A DNA stretch of 64,000 bases from positions 15,356,800 to 15,420,799 of the forward strand of contig NC_079518.1 of NCBI RefSeq assembly GCF_000801105.2, given 5' to 3'. The DNA is from Raphanus sativus. Taxonomy: Eukaryota; Streptophyta; Magnoliopsida; Brassicales; Brassicaceae. The notes under the pieces were generated by a model, which worked only from the letters and a program-made list of their open reading frames with translations, searched no databases and had not been told where the DNA came from. The translations under genes were made by a program, and so were the position numbers. Every line of letters begins with the position of its first letter. Within the stretch, counting starts at the first letter, position 1. Below, in pieces: positions 24,440 to 36,325 of the stretch.

Positions 24440-25530
24440 TCTCATTTAATAATGAAATTTAAAAAAATAGATTTTATAAATTAATATATAAGATTGTATA
24501 AATGACTTACAATCTCTTATAATAATTTAGAACAAATAACAAGCCAAGATATATAATTTTAAAAACGTATTTATAATTTTATAAATGATTTATAAAACAT
24601 GTATGAACTATATTAGACATTAATAGTTATTATAATACTATATATACAAATATAAGGATTTATATATGAATATAAAAGAATTATATAAATTCTAATATTT
24701 TTTGTTTATTATTTTATGTAGTTTATAAATATATAAAAGATTGATCACATTATTACTCTTTATATAGTTTCAGTAATTAGCTACCATAAACAATAATTAT
24801 TTGTAATGTTATGTATATTATTTTGAAAGTGATATTAATTGATTAGTAACTTATCTTTTTTAGATCTAATAAAAATAAATAAAAATTAAAAATGATAGAC
24901 CAGTAAAATATAACAATTTTTTAAGAGTTCACCTATGATCGACACGTAAACAAAAATCACTTAAGTGACTTCTCAATTAATATATAGTGGGATAGTAGGA
25001 TAGTAGAATGAGGTTTCAATATATATTTTATAAATTAATTTATCAGTTTATATAAATGACTTATAACCTCTTATAATAATTTAAAATATATGATAAGCAA
25101 AGATAAACAATTTATAAATGTACTTATAATTTTTATAAATGATTTGTAAAACATATATGAACTTATAAGACGTCAATAGTTATTATAACAATTAATATAC
25201 AAATATAATATTTTAAATGAGAATATAAAATCATTACATCGATTTAGTTTATTATTTTATGTATTTTATCAAATATAAAAATTGATCAACATTAATACTA
25301 TCTCTATAATTTCACAAATTAGTTACCATAAATAATTATTTTTAATATTATGTAGATTATTTGTTAAGTGATATTAATTGGTTATAGACTTACCTTTTCT
25401 TTTTATATCTAATTAAAATAAATAAAAATTAAAAATTATCGACAAATTAAATTATAAATTTCTTTTAAGAGTTCATCTATGATCGACAAGTAAAAAAAAA
25501 TCACTTAATTGACTTCTCAACTAGAAAAGC
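24440..25530 (+). repeat. Diverged two-copy tandem duplication, period about 545-555 bp
   Basis: Unit A runs about 24440-24985 and unit B about 25000-25530, in direct orientation. Shared landmarks are ATAAATGACTTA near 24498 and 25052, and CTATGATCGAC at 24933 and 25477, with CTTCTCAA closing each unit. Spacing differs by about 10 bp along the pair because of indels. Sequence is AT-rich with no ORF. Divergence is high enough to be old. Confidence 0.65.
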
Positions 25531-26559
25531 CATGTTTGGATGGTGTGGAAATAATAAAACCGAAATGTAAACTTAATTTTTAATATAAACTAGATTTTGA
25601 TCCACCTTTCAAAGCGCATATATTTTTCAATTTCCAAATTTTATATATATAATATTTGTAATTTAATATTTATATATATTATTCAATTTTCATTACAGAT
25701 TTAGAGAGCATTTGAAGTTCCAGTTTGTAGAACGTTTTTCATGTATTTCACTTTGTGACAATAAAATGATTACTTTTATATGATTATGTGTTAGTTAATT
25801 GATTATTTAATTATTTTAAATAGTCTAAATTATTTACAATAATGTTGATTGAGTATTTGCAATTTATTAATTTTGTGAAACCAGATTTATATACTCATAG
25901 TTACATGATAAGATTTGGTAAGATAATGATACACATTAATGATTTCATTTAATAACATGAAATTATAATTATAGGGAACATATTTATACTAGTATATGGA
26001 AATTTAAATATCCTTCACTCATGTCAAAAAAAATAAGACAAATAATTTTCAAAATTATCATCATTACAAACATCGGTAAGGTAAACAACTTTTTAAAGAA
26101 TATTATTTTAAATGAAAACCACAAAAAATGTATTTTGGAAATTTAAGTATAAACATTAAACATTATAAGGATTATATTTATTTTAATAAATTGTAATCTT
26201 TTATAGATTACAGCTTCAAACGACTACTGACATCTATACAATAATTGCATCTAAATCCTAAACTGTCCAATCATTATTTAAAAACCCAATCGGTGAACCA
26301 AATTTCTAACTATGCTTTCTAACTAAATTAACATCACACGTAATCACAAAATCATATCTTTACTCGAACAGCATACTAAGAACATTTATAAATCACAAAG
26401 CGAATAAAATGAATCAAGCATCAATCACAACAACATAAAATAAAGAAATCAAGTGATATATGCAAACAAGAAGAAATTAACTTTTAAAAAATAGGTTTAG
26501 GTTTATATCCAAACAGAATTAAAGTAAAACCGGTTGTAAACAACCGGAAAATAAGTCTA
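25531..26559. other. Intergenic, AT-rich, with a Helitron-like end
   Basis: ACTAGATTTTGATCCACC at about 25588 resembles a Helitron 5' end and is a near copy of the one at 5889. No partner 3' end was identified. No gene is seen. Confidence 0.35.
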
Positions 26560-26910
26560 AACTGGTTCAAATTGCGTGAGCCAGTTGTCTTCTCTCCATT
26601 CACATTGCGTGAGCCAGTTGTGAAGGTACCTAATAGCGATTGGTTCAAATTTCATTAGCCAGATATGTATTAGTAACCCCTTGGGTTTCTAAATCCCTCA
26701 AACTTGGTCATCTAATTATGTTTTTGTTTAGACTTAAAATTGGTTCAAATAGCATGAGCCAGTTGTCTTCTCTCCGTTCGTTGCCGTTCCTCTTCGTCTC
26801 TCGGTTCCTCTCTGTCTCTCTGTTCGTCTCCGTCTCTCCGTTCCTCTCCGTCTCTGTCTCTCTCTGTCCGGCTCTTATCATCTCCGTTCATCTCCGACCA
26901 TCTATGTTCG
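26560..26910 (+). repeat. Short direct repeats and CT-rich minisatellite
   Basis: A GGTTCAAATTGCGTGAGCCAG-type unit recurs near 26563, 26640 (diverged) and 26742, two copies being followed by TTGTCTTCTCTCC. From about 26790 to 26905 the plus strand is a degenerate array of GTCTCTC/CGTTCNTCTC units. The array resembles a CT-rich plant 5' leader. Confidence 0.6.
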
Positions 26911-27086
26911 TCTCTATTCCTAGCTCGTTATTTGATTAATCTTGTTTGATGGGTTTTGTGTTTAATGTGTTTTCATGATCTGGTTTGATGGGTTTTGTAT
27001 TTAAGTTGATTTTGTGGTTTTACGTGTTTATAGATAAAGAGTGTTGTTCTCGTTTAACTGCTTTCTCTTCTTTTATTTATGTTCAG

Positions 27087-27188
27087 AAATTTATTGAGCT
27101 GCTGAGGAAAGGAAGAGAAGAAGACCGTGTTGCTGCTATTCATTGCTTGTGGACTTGTGTTGCTCCCTCTGCTCTTGATGCCTATCCG
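27087..27188 (+). pseudogene. Isolated exon, possibly RanBPM/CTLH-like
   Basis: A 102-bp open exon bounded by AG (ttcag) and GT (gtactc) encodes 34 residues, beginning KFIELLRKGREEDRV and ending ALDAYP. By memory it resembles the CTLH/CRA region of plant RanBPM-like proteins. Neighbouring exons expected for that family are not evident. It sits about 0.5 kb before a hAT transposase gene and may be a captured gene fragment. Confidence 0.35.
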
Positions 27189-27714
27189 GTACTCACTCTT
27201 TCTTTGTTTCTTATACCTCTTGCCTCTCTTGTTTGTTAGATAGTAAAGTTTCTGTAATGGTGAATGAAGCGTAAACTACAAATTTGATATCCTAGTTATA
27301 TACTCTGATAGTGCTAATAGTTGGTGTATCCACTATTGTTTTGAATTTTCTCATTAGAAATTTTTGGTTTGTTAAAGTGCTTCTTTATCTGAGAGGAAGA
27401 TACTAATATGTGCAAGTGCTTTTGAAGAACTGCGACTGAAGGTGACAACTATTTACATCCGACATTTTTGCACTCTTGAATAGCTGAAGTGAGAGAGTTT
27501 ATCAACAATTTTTATTCAAGGTAACTTGTCTAAGTAATCTATTTTTTTTTCTGTATTTTCGCTATGCACCATGTCTGGATTTTGTGTACTATTAGTCTAT
27601 TCTCCTAGTTCTTGTAACTTCATTGTTTTATTGGCGGTCTGAGTTTGTTTAACATGATGTTCTTTCATTGTTTCATTGACTGTCTGAGTTTGTTTTCTGT
27701 TTTCTTGTTTCAGG

Positions 27715-29890
27715 ATGGATAATGAGGATACCATGAATCTAAATGATACGGATTATATGAGTGGTGATGAGCTGGATCAGAGCTCTAATGGAGATGAAAA
27801 TGAAGCAGTAACAGTAGAGGATTCTCTCATGAGCATAGCTGAAAACCGCATCAGAAGAGGAGGTAAACGCAGACACTCTAGATATTGGAAGCACTTTAGT
27901 ATAATATGAGAAAATATCCAGATGGTTCTAATGACATCCAGTGCAAATTCTGCAATCTCAACTACAAGTTAAACCTGCGTAGGAGTGGAACCACACATCT
28001 TTTGCGTCATATGATAGTCTGTAGTTTGAATCATGTCCCTGGTACACCTGAAACTTTTAGGAAGATAAATCAGCTTGTGTTTCGTGATATGGTTGCAGTA
28101 GCCTTGATTGAGCATGACCTGCCATACTCCTTTGTTAAGTATAGAAGAATTAGGGAAGCATGGCATTATTTGAATCCGAGTGTAGAGTTTTGGTGTCGAA
28201 ATACAGCTGCTAGCGACTGTTTGAAGATATATGAGAAGGAGAAATACAGCTGCTAGCGACTGTTTGAAGATATATGAGAAGGAGAAGCTGAAACTGAGAC
28301 AAAAGTTAAAAGAAATTTCAGGAAGGTTTTGCTTAACCACTGACTTGTGGAGAGCCCTTACGATTGAAGTGTATTTTTGTTTGACGGTTCATTACATAGA
28401 TGGAGATTGGAGTTTGAAGTCAAGGATTCTTGACTTCTGTGCGTTTCCTCCTCCTCATACGGGTGGTGCCATAGCGATGAAGATAATGGAGTTTCTGAGA
28501 GAGTAGGGGCTGGAGATGAAAGTCTTCACAGTCACTGTAGATAATGCTTCATCAAACGATAACATGCTGTCCATTCTCAATAGAAAGCTACGAAGGGAAC
28601 TGCTTTGCAATGGGGAGTTCTTCCACGTGAGATGTGTCGCTCACATCTTGAACTTGATAGTTCAAGATGGACTGAGGTGATTGATGGAGCGTTGGAGAAG
28701 ATAAGAGATAGTGTAAAGTTTGTCAAAGTGACATAATCTAGAGAGAAGCTCTTTCAAAGCTGTGTGGATATGGTGGTTATTGATCCTAAAAATAAAGATA
28801 AATGATTGGTTATGGATGTAACAACAAGGTGGAATTCCACTCATCTTATGCTAGACAGGGCCATCATTTACAAAGAAGCTTTCCGCCATCTTGCTGAAGC
28901 CGAGGCTACGTATCAGTTCTATCCAAGTGAGTTGGAATGGGAGAGGGCAGAGTCGATTTGCCAATTCTTGGCTCCGTTCGCAGAGATGACCAATCTGATT
29001 TTGGGTTCTTCTTATCCAACAACGAACCTCTACTTTATGCAAGTTTGGAAGACTGAATGTTGGCTGAGAGGAAATGAGTTCAGTGGGGATGAAGTAATTT
29101 GTGAGATGGTGGCTTCAATGATGCTCAAGTTCGATAAGTATTGGGAGGAGTATTCCAACATCTTGGCCATTGCTGCCGTACTTGATCCAAGACTGAAGTT
29201 TGCATGTTTGGAATATTGCTTCACAACTTCAGATGCAGCCACAAGTAAGGAAAAATGGATCATATTAGCAAGAAGCTGAAGAACTTGTTTGATGTTTACA
29301 AGAAGAACACAAAGAAAAATGTGGCTGGAACTTCAAGATCAAACTCTTCAGCACAAACCACTTTACCAGGATATGATGTAAGCTCTTTAATTTCTTTGTT
29401 TTTTTCATTGCATTAAGGTTTGAATGTTGCTGTGTTCATTAAGGTTTGATCGTTAAAGTCTGAATGTTGCAGGGGTTCTTCTCACAGAATGATGGTGATA
29501 GAAGTAGACATGATGGCATTCAAGAGTCTGAATGTTCTCTCCTATTGGAGAGACAATGCTAATCGATTTAAAGAGCTCTCATCAATGGCATGTGATGATG
29601 TGTTGAGTATACCCATCACCACAGTTGCTTCAGAATCATCCTTCAGCATTGGAAGCCGTGTGTTGAACAAGTATAGTAGCTCCCTTCTCCCTTCGAATGT
29701 TCGAGCACTGATTTGCGCAAGGAATTGGCTAAGGATATTTGAGTCTTTAGACAGTAAGTTCCTTGATCATTTGAATTTGGTTATCTTTGTACTTGAAACT
29801 GATAATCGAATTTGCTTAGGTGATAAATGGATTTTGAACCCGTGGAGGAAGTTGGAAAAGAAGTTAAACAGGTCAAGTCTGAGTTTCTAA
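27715..29890 (+). pseudogene. hAT transposase, BED finger to dimerisation domain, multiply broken
   Basis: This is an Ac/Tam3-type (DAYSLEEPER/RICESLEEPER-like) transposase. From the start at 27715 the order is: an acidic N-terminus; a BED zinc finger (CKFCN ... HLLRHMIVC, about 27945-28025); the catalytic core with LTTDLWRAL and TVTVDNASSND; RCVAHILNLIVQDGL; TTRWNSTHLMLDRA; and the C-terminal dimerisation domain ([20 protein letters not shown]). A probable intron lies at about 29378-29471. Lesions are a frameshift at 27905-27910, a 43-bp tandem duplication at 28199-28284 that shifts the frame, in-frame stops near 28504 and 28677, another at about 28735 (TAA), a stop at about 28802 and a frameshift near 29255-29280. 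It cannot make a functional protein. Confidence 0.85.
28199..28284 (+). repeat. Perfect 43-bp tandem duplication inside the hAT gene
   Basis: AAATACAGCTGCTAGCGACT and the next 23 bases occur twice in a row (28199-28241 and 28242-28284). As 43 is not a multiple of three, this alone breaks the reading frame. The identity of the two copies means it is recent. Confidence 0.95.
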
Positions 29891-30532
29891 ATTCTGTGAG
29901 TTTCTAAATCTCTTCTGATAGTTATAATGCTTGAAGCTTTGTGCATAATTGTTTTCGCATATGTAATGGTATATATGCCATGCTTATCGAACTGCAAAAT
30001 ATGTAATGATAGATTTTCACATATGTAATGGTATATATGACATGGGGCGTCTGGTAAACAGAGCTGGTATCTTGGTTTTGGTGGTGGTTCTTTGATAGTT
30101 ATTATGCTTGAAGCTTTGTGCATAGTAATAGTTGTTAGCTAGTGCTGATAGTAGAATGTGTTTGTGCAGGAATACAGTTTGTTAGCGTCTTGGAGGAAGA
30201 TAAAGGAGAAAATAAGGAAAGAGCTATGAGTTATGTATGCACTTATTAGACTTTTGAAGTTATGAACTTATGAAATTATGTATCAAATTTGCTATTTATG
30301 TGGTGTTTTAAACTTATGTATTATTGTCTTATGAACTTATATTTGTATTTATAGATTTCAAAATTGAAATTAAAAATTTCATAAATGGTCAAATAAATCA
30401 TATGGCAGCCTATATAAATATGGGTGTTAAGGGACATGGTCTTTAATGGACATGGTTACTCTCTGTCTACAACCAGTAAATGGACAAACGGATATGGATT
30501 AATGGACATGGACAAACCCATTCGACAGCTCT

Positions 30533-31830
30533 ACCATATGTTATATTCCATTATATAAACTCCAAAATAACAGTTATGAGAATGTTCTTAAGTTTTAGTA
30601 TATCACGTGAACTATATTGTTGTGAATGTTTTTTAAAAATTTATAAGATAAATCTGTTGATAAAATGATAATGTGACAAACACCTGGAAAGCAAATTTAA
30701 TAATTGTAAAAAATCCCACCATATTATTTTTTATTTCAAAAAGCCAAAAAATAATCCAATGAACACAAAATTCAAAATAAAAATAAAAATAAAACTTTAA
30801 ATTCAAAAAAAAAAAATTATTATTTTGATTACTTCGGATATTCTTGATAGAATTAGTCTAAAGCTCTCATCTTCTCCACTTTGATTACTTTTGAACACAT
30901 GTTCTTTGTTGATGAAGAGATGTCAAGTGCAAAAATGGAATTTTCCTTGCGTTTAGTGGATGGGGAAGACATTACCTCGGTGTTATCTTGACCATCATTA
31001 AAATGTAAAATAATATAAGACATTTTTAAATATATTCAAGTTAGGTTCATAAGTAACACTAAACAAATTTTTAAATTCTATAACGACAGATAATTCAATA
31101 TATAATCATCATACATAAAATATATCAATAATTTAGCAAAAATGGTTAAATATATATTTATAAACTTTAGACAATATATAATATCATAAACGAAATATTA
31201 TTTTTAGCTTTCCACATTAACAATATTTCAAAAATATATAATTTTAAATAAAATTTTCTTTTAAATTAATAACTCAATAAATTAATAAATTTTTGTAGTT
31301 TAAACATTATTAATTTATAGAGTTTTTGATGTACTTTAACAATACTATTCAAATATTAAATAAGCACGCATATTTATTATGATTTCAAAGAAAGAGTTGA
31401 TTTGTTGTTTCAGAGATACTGTTGAGAGGATGTAATGTAATGGTTGAATTTACATAATGTATCTTAGTCATCTTCAATGCCGGTTCTAAGGGAGTGCTGA
31501 AGGTGCAAAAACACAGGGTCCAGTTTTTTTTCTTTAGGATTTAAGGTCCTGTATTTTCAAAAAGATGTTTTTATCTAGCAAGTATTGAAAGAGTATTCAA
31601 CAAAATATGCAGAGGAAGGTGTATCATTGGGAAGAAGAAACCATAAATTCATGTCTTTAACTGAAATTGGAAATTATAATATATTTTAAACTATTTGAGT
31701 AATTCTAGTCCACAAATTTTAAGACAGAGTTTTCTTTTTCATTTTATCATTACTGTAAACAATTTTTTTACAAACATATATTAGTGTAAAGCACAAGGTC
31801 CACAAAAGGCTTAAGCGAAGCCTGGTCATC
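30533..31830. other. Intergenic, AT-rich, no gene seen
   Basis: Only short biased open frames occur here. Nothing was recognised apart from homopolymer and AT tracts. Confidence 0.55.
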
Positions 31831-31873
31831 TTAGAGCATAATTATTGGGGGTTTCTCCCTCTTAGTTTCTCTA

Positions 31874-32240
31874 GGGGGATGTATTCAACCGAGAGTTTCA
31901 GGTGATTTGTATTAAAATGACAAATCCACTGTTATTCAAACATGAATTTTAAAAACTCATTTAAAATCTACTGTTATTGAACTTGATATTTCGTAAAGTA
32001 CTCTGAAATCCACTGTTATTGAAAATATTTTAAGTTGTGGGATTTTAAAGTTTTGAGGTGATTTTAGGGTGTTTGGGTGGAGTTTCTTAGTTAAAATAAA
32101 TAAAACTCAAATCCCATTGTTTTAGGTGATATTCTAGAGTAGTTTAACAAAAATCACCTAAATCTCTACAACTTATTAAAATCATCTAAAACTCCATTAA
32201 AAATCAAATCACATCGAATGCTAAATTGAATACATCTCCC
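31874..32240. mobile_element. Nested MITE in the left arm of the fold-back element
   Basis: The ends are GGGGGATGTATTCAACC and, inverted, GGGAGATGTATTCAATT. The flanks are TA (31872-31873 and 32241-32242), or CTA if the boundary is shifted by one base. The intact right arm of the host element shows the uninterrupted target (CTCCAAATAC on its complement), which supports the insertion. The interior is AT-rich, with repeated CACTGTTATT(G/C)AA blocks. Confidence 0.72.
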
Positions 32241-32303
32241 TAAATACATATATGTGTATGTATCTATTATATAAGTGTATGTAATTGTGGAGTTCTTTGA
32301 TTT

Positions 32304-32358
32304 AAGAGAAACTCAACCAAAAGTTTCTAATAAAGAAACTTTTGGTTGAGTTTCTCTT
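32304..32358. repeat. Perfect 25-bp hairpin, centre of the fold-back MITE
   Basis: Arms 32304-32328 and 32334-32358 are exact reverse complements separated by five bases. The core sequence is GAGAAACTCAACCAAAAG. A transcript across it would fold into a strong stem. Confidence 0.92.
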
Positions 32359-33573
32359 TTTTTTTTTGCTAAATTGTAAATGTCATTAAGTAAATAATGA
32401 TGGATTGATTACAAGTTTGAGCCTGCAATCCAGTTTGCTCGAGAGCCAAACCGATGCTTAGAGCCGCAAAAAAGTTTAAAAAGAACTCTAAACATCACAA
32501 GTTCAATGCATGTCAAACATAGCCAAGCAATGAAACACAAATCAGCAACAAACAACAGCAATATAGTTCCTAATCGAAGCACTTCCTACACCCAAGAAGG
32601 ACATAGGAGAAGGTCCAAAGGGCTATGATTTACCACGGTTAACCCGGAGGTCTCTCGTTAAGCGACAACGGACGGCTGGCAAGACACGCTCCGGTGCTAG
32701 TCGAGGAGGACCGCGTTGAAAACAATCGCCTGGCGACCACTCGGAGATAGGACTTCATGACCAAACAAACGGACTCACACACTTGCTTGAAGCACAATTC
32801 TGATCAAGCGCAGGCGGTACAATACACTCCCAAACCGGCCACGCGATCAATAGGATAAGCACGTGCATCCACAAAAGGTCTCAAAGAACTAACCGGAAGC
32901 TTCAATCGGAGGTGAGATGCAGGAGGAGTAAACAACTCCTCAAAACAGGAAGGTCCACGGTGGCTAGAGCTCACCCTTTAGAGACGAGCCAGCTACCCAC
33001 TAACAAAGGGCTTCCATGTCTGCTGAAGCTTGAAACTATGAGAAGAGGTTCTCAGCGTTTTGCCTTGAAAAACGCCTTACTCTGTAACAGAGAGGAGAAG
33101 CTCTAAAGACCTTAACCACATATCCACCATGCTGAAACGTCAACAGGAGAAGAGAAGGAACCGGAGAACAGGAGGCAGCGACGCTACAGCTCACCGGCGA
33201 ACTCTTGGAACTAGATCTGACCCAGATCCAGTCTCTGTCGACCACGAGAGAAAGTGGCTAAGGACCCAAAGACGGAGCCGTCACTGATCTCCTCGCTTGA
33301 GCTCCAGAGATACCCAAGACACTAAGGTTTCACTGTAGATTCGCCACACCGACGAAAATCCAGAGACTCAAACAAGGAGGAGAAGAGAGACAAGTCGATC
33401 TAGGGGTGAGGCAAGTAACAGAACAGAGCAGGGGTGGCGAAGGAGACTCGAAACGGTAAGCTTACCGTCAAGTTCCTCCACCGAATCTGGAAAAAAGAGG
33501 CGGCGGCTTTAGGGTTTTCAGAGGTTGAAGGAGAGACACTAGAGAGAAAAGACTTTCTCTCTCTCTCTCTTGA
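32359..33573 (-). mobile_element. LINE-like non-coding insertion with target site duplication
   Basis: The insertion lies on the minus strand: its poly(A) tail appears as the T run at about 32355-32367. It is flanked by direct repeats TTTTGGTTGAGTTTCTCT at 32340-32357 and 33574-33591, an 18-bp target duplication as made by LINE machinery. Read on the minus strand it begins with a CT/GA-rich leader and GC-rich sequence like a plant LINE 5' UTR. It ends with AATGACATTTACAATTTAGC before the A tail. No ORF1, endonuclease or reverse transcriptase is present, so it is internally deleted or a derived non-autonomous element. Confidence 0.68.
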
Positions 33574-33675
33574 TTTTGGTTGAGTTTCTCTTAAATCAAA
33601 AAACTCCACAATTACATACACATATATGTATTTGGAGAAACTAAGAGGGAGAAACTCCCGATAATTATGCTCTTA

Positions 33676-34221
33676 CATCTCAAACTCAAAGTCTACGTTC
33701 AACATGTTGACAAAAAGGAAAGTTCAAAACTCCTATCTAAAGTATCCGGAATCTGTTGACAAAAAAAAAGTATATGGAATCTACTTGAGATACAAATACA
33801 TTTAGGGGGAGCTTTTATAAAAACTTTTACAATTTACATTTTCGATCGAGTTTTGATTTTAGATTTCAAACTATTATTTTAATTTGGTTTATATAACACA
33901 AAACATAATAAGTTGATTCTTGTTAAAATTGGCGTCTGGATAAACCATGTTATCAGCAAACAAAATATCTAAAAAATAACAGCTCACTACAATATAATAA
34001 ATGTCTTGAATTTATTTGTGTTTTCTTCCAAAAAAAACAAATTATTTGTGTGCATCAGTTGTCAAATCCGTCGTATGGACTATGGATACGAAAATTAATG
34101 CTACGTATTGACTAAAGATATTTTTAGTACTAATAAAACAAATGGTTACGTATTGGTTCGTGTGAGCCGTGTGTGGACGAGAGATGGAGTGCTACACTCC
34201 CATGCATGCACGCCATATATA
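33676..34221. other. Intergenic, no gene seen
   Basis: AT-rich spacer. A TTTATTTGTGTTTTCTTCCA string near 34010 recurs near 37230, pointing to a shared repeat. No coding potential was found. Confidence 0.45.
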
Positions 34222-36325
34222 TATACTAGGTTAAACCCGCCCTACGGACGGGCAAATATATAAACTAATAATATAAATCTACTTTAAAATGTTTAATTTA
34301 TTAATTTATTTCAGAGATTATATATTCTTATCTAACTATTATATAATTTAAAATTAAAACAATTTGTTTTATTTCATTGTTTGTTTTAGTCTGTGAATTA
34401 TAAATTACAGTTAATTGGATTCAGTAGAGTTATAAATGATAAGTGAACTAAAGTTCTTTTCTATTTCATTTATATGTTCGTTTTATAAATTAAATTATTT
34501 TTATTTCTAAAGATATATTTTTTAAAAATTAATGCTTTAATTTACAGGATGAAAAAGAAAGAACTTATTCATTAATATTCTAAATCTATCTATTTACATT
34601 CGAGCTCACACTTATTTTATGTAATGACTTTTGATGGATTTCCAATATGCTTGTTTTACATCCCTTTAATCTTGTTCAAGTAAATTCTTCCGACTGCTAT
34701 TTTTCTCTACATATATATCATGAGAATATCGTATAGCCTAAGAAATTAAATCACTTATCTGATCATCTCAGGAAATAAATAGAAATTGTGAAAAGTTAGT
34801 TTCTTTTATGTGATCATTCAGGAAATAGGAACTTGTGTTTATGTGTTAGCCTGAGAGCTGTAGTTTCCGAAAATGATATTTAAGCATTGCCATGAATTTA
34901 TTAGTTTATATATTTTTTTTAGAAAATTATTAGTTGATATATTAGGTTTGATAAATGATTCCCTTGTACAATTTCTGGAGAACACATGATCATATATGCA
35001 CGTATCTTATTCTTAGAACTTCTACATAACAATTTTATCTAAATTCTAAAGTAAAGATGTTGAGCATGTACTTTTACAAAAAGAAAAAAATATTAAGCAT
35101 GTTAGTGACAAACTAAATGCCATAATCCAAAGCCCATATCCATACTCATAAGTCATAACCATTATAACAATAATATAAAACGTCTTAACATTTTTACCCA
35201 AGAAAAAATAATATAACATGTTGAAGATTATGGCATCAACATCTAAGCAAGTGGCCTTTGATTAGATGAATTTTCCACTGATGCAGAGAGCACCGTGCCC
35301 AGCCGTAAGCTTCACCAGCAATCATTTTCAGAGCTTAGTCATTGCTGATGTTTGCCCAAATCACCTCGTTTTTTCTTGATACAATCTCTCCGCCGGTAAA
35401 GAATCAGAGCATAACCCAATAAGCAGCTCAGTGAGTTTTTTTTTCTGTGCAGCACTAATTTGTAATCTCTTTCTTCAATAAGTATAACATGAATCACTGA
35501 CGCCTCAAATCTGCAATCGTTTATCGAAGCTATACATGGTTGGTGAGTAAAACAACAGTTATGTTTTCCCCTTTAGTTATACACTTGCTCATTTGAAACT
35601 ATGATTGTTTTCTGATTTACCGTTTACTTTTGTAGTATCTCTCGAGTGTTGTGGTTGATCTCGGGCAAATGCAGTTTCTTACCTGTCTCCCAGAAGCACT
35701 TTTCTTGCAGAAGGTGTTTTCTTTAGACGAACGTCTCTTGACAATCTGGTGCCATTACGATGTCTGAATTTGTCTGGATTACACTGATTGAGAAGAAGAA
35801 AGTGATGAATCGCAGGGAAAGAAACGCCCAAATTTATAGTAGCAGATTCATAAGAAGGTGGTGTATTGATTGAGACGTGGTGCTAGTAGTGGGTCGGTGG
35901 CATTTATAAGTAGAGTAGGTTAATGGAGCATTAATAGCAATGATTGAATGCAAACGTTTTGCGTAACGGTGCCGGATCTCTACCGAATCTACAGAGCCGC
36001 TGGAAAGCTCATAACGGCGTCGTTGCTTTCCAAAGAACTGTTTGGAAAGAGGGTCGGTGGATGTGAGAAATCATCTTGAGCTTAGGTTTGTGAAATTATA
36101 GATAAGTTATGGAAGCCCAACTACTAAACAACCTAATATATAACATTTTGAGCGTTTTTTAGAAGCCCAGCACGTAAAAACCGAACAAAACCCCATTCTG
36201 CTTTGTGTTTCAACGAAACGCCGAGTTTCATTAATCGGTGACACGTGTCGCTCTCTGATGCATCGAGTTTATGACCTGTAATCTGATGTGGCGCATCCTG
36301 GAGTGAGAGAACTCTATTTTATATA
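34222..36325 (+). mobile_element. Candidate non-autonomous Helitron
   Basis: The left part has ACTAGGTTAAACCCGCCCTA followed by CGGACGGGC, the CCCGCC/GGGCGG-type palindrome seen just inside Brassicaceae Helitron 5' ends. The right part has ACACGTGTCGC ... GAGAGAACTCTATTTTATAT, similar to sequence near Helitron 3' ends. No helicase gene is present. Composition at 35270-36060 is less AT-rich, but no protein could be named. Both boundaries are approximate. Confidence 0.35.

Larger units (their letters stand above)
27715..30532 (+). mobile_element. hAT element body with right terminus
   Basis: The right end, inverted, reads TAGAGCTGTCGAATGGGTTT at 30532, a classic hAT terminus. Several AATGGACATGG copies in the last 100 bp resemble the subterminal transposase-binding repeats of Ac-like elements. 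The matching left terminus was not found upstream to about 26500, so the start given is that of the transposase gene, not of the element. The next 8 bases (CCATATGT) would be the target duplication. Confidence 0.6.
31834..33672. mobile_element. Fold-back PIF/Harbinger-type MITE with two later insertions
   Basis: Termini are GAGCATAATTATTGGGGGTT on the left and the inverted GAGCATAATTATCGGGAGTT on the right. TTA target duplications stand at 31831-31833 and 33673-33675. Inside the ends, long arms remain complementary up to a 25-bp perfect stem with a 5-base loop at 32304-32358. Removing the insertions at 31874-32240 and 32359-33573 leaves an element of roughly 240-270 bp that folds almost entirely on itself. 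The GAGCAT terminus is shared with the Harbinger element at the window start. Confidence 0.82.

Noticed and set aside
32304..32358. A microRNA gene
   Set aside because: The hairpin is the centre of a transposon fold-back; without small RNA data a microRNA call is not justified.
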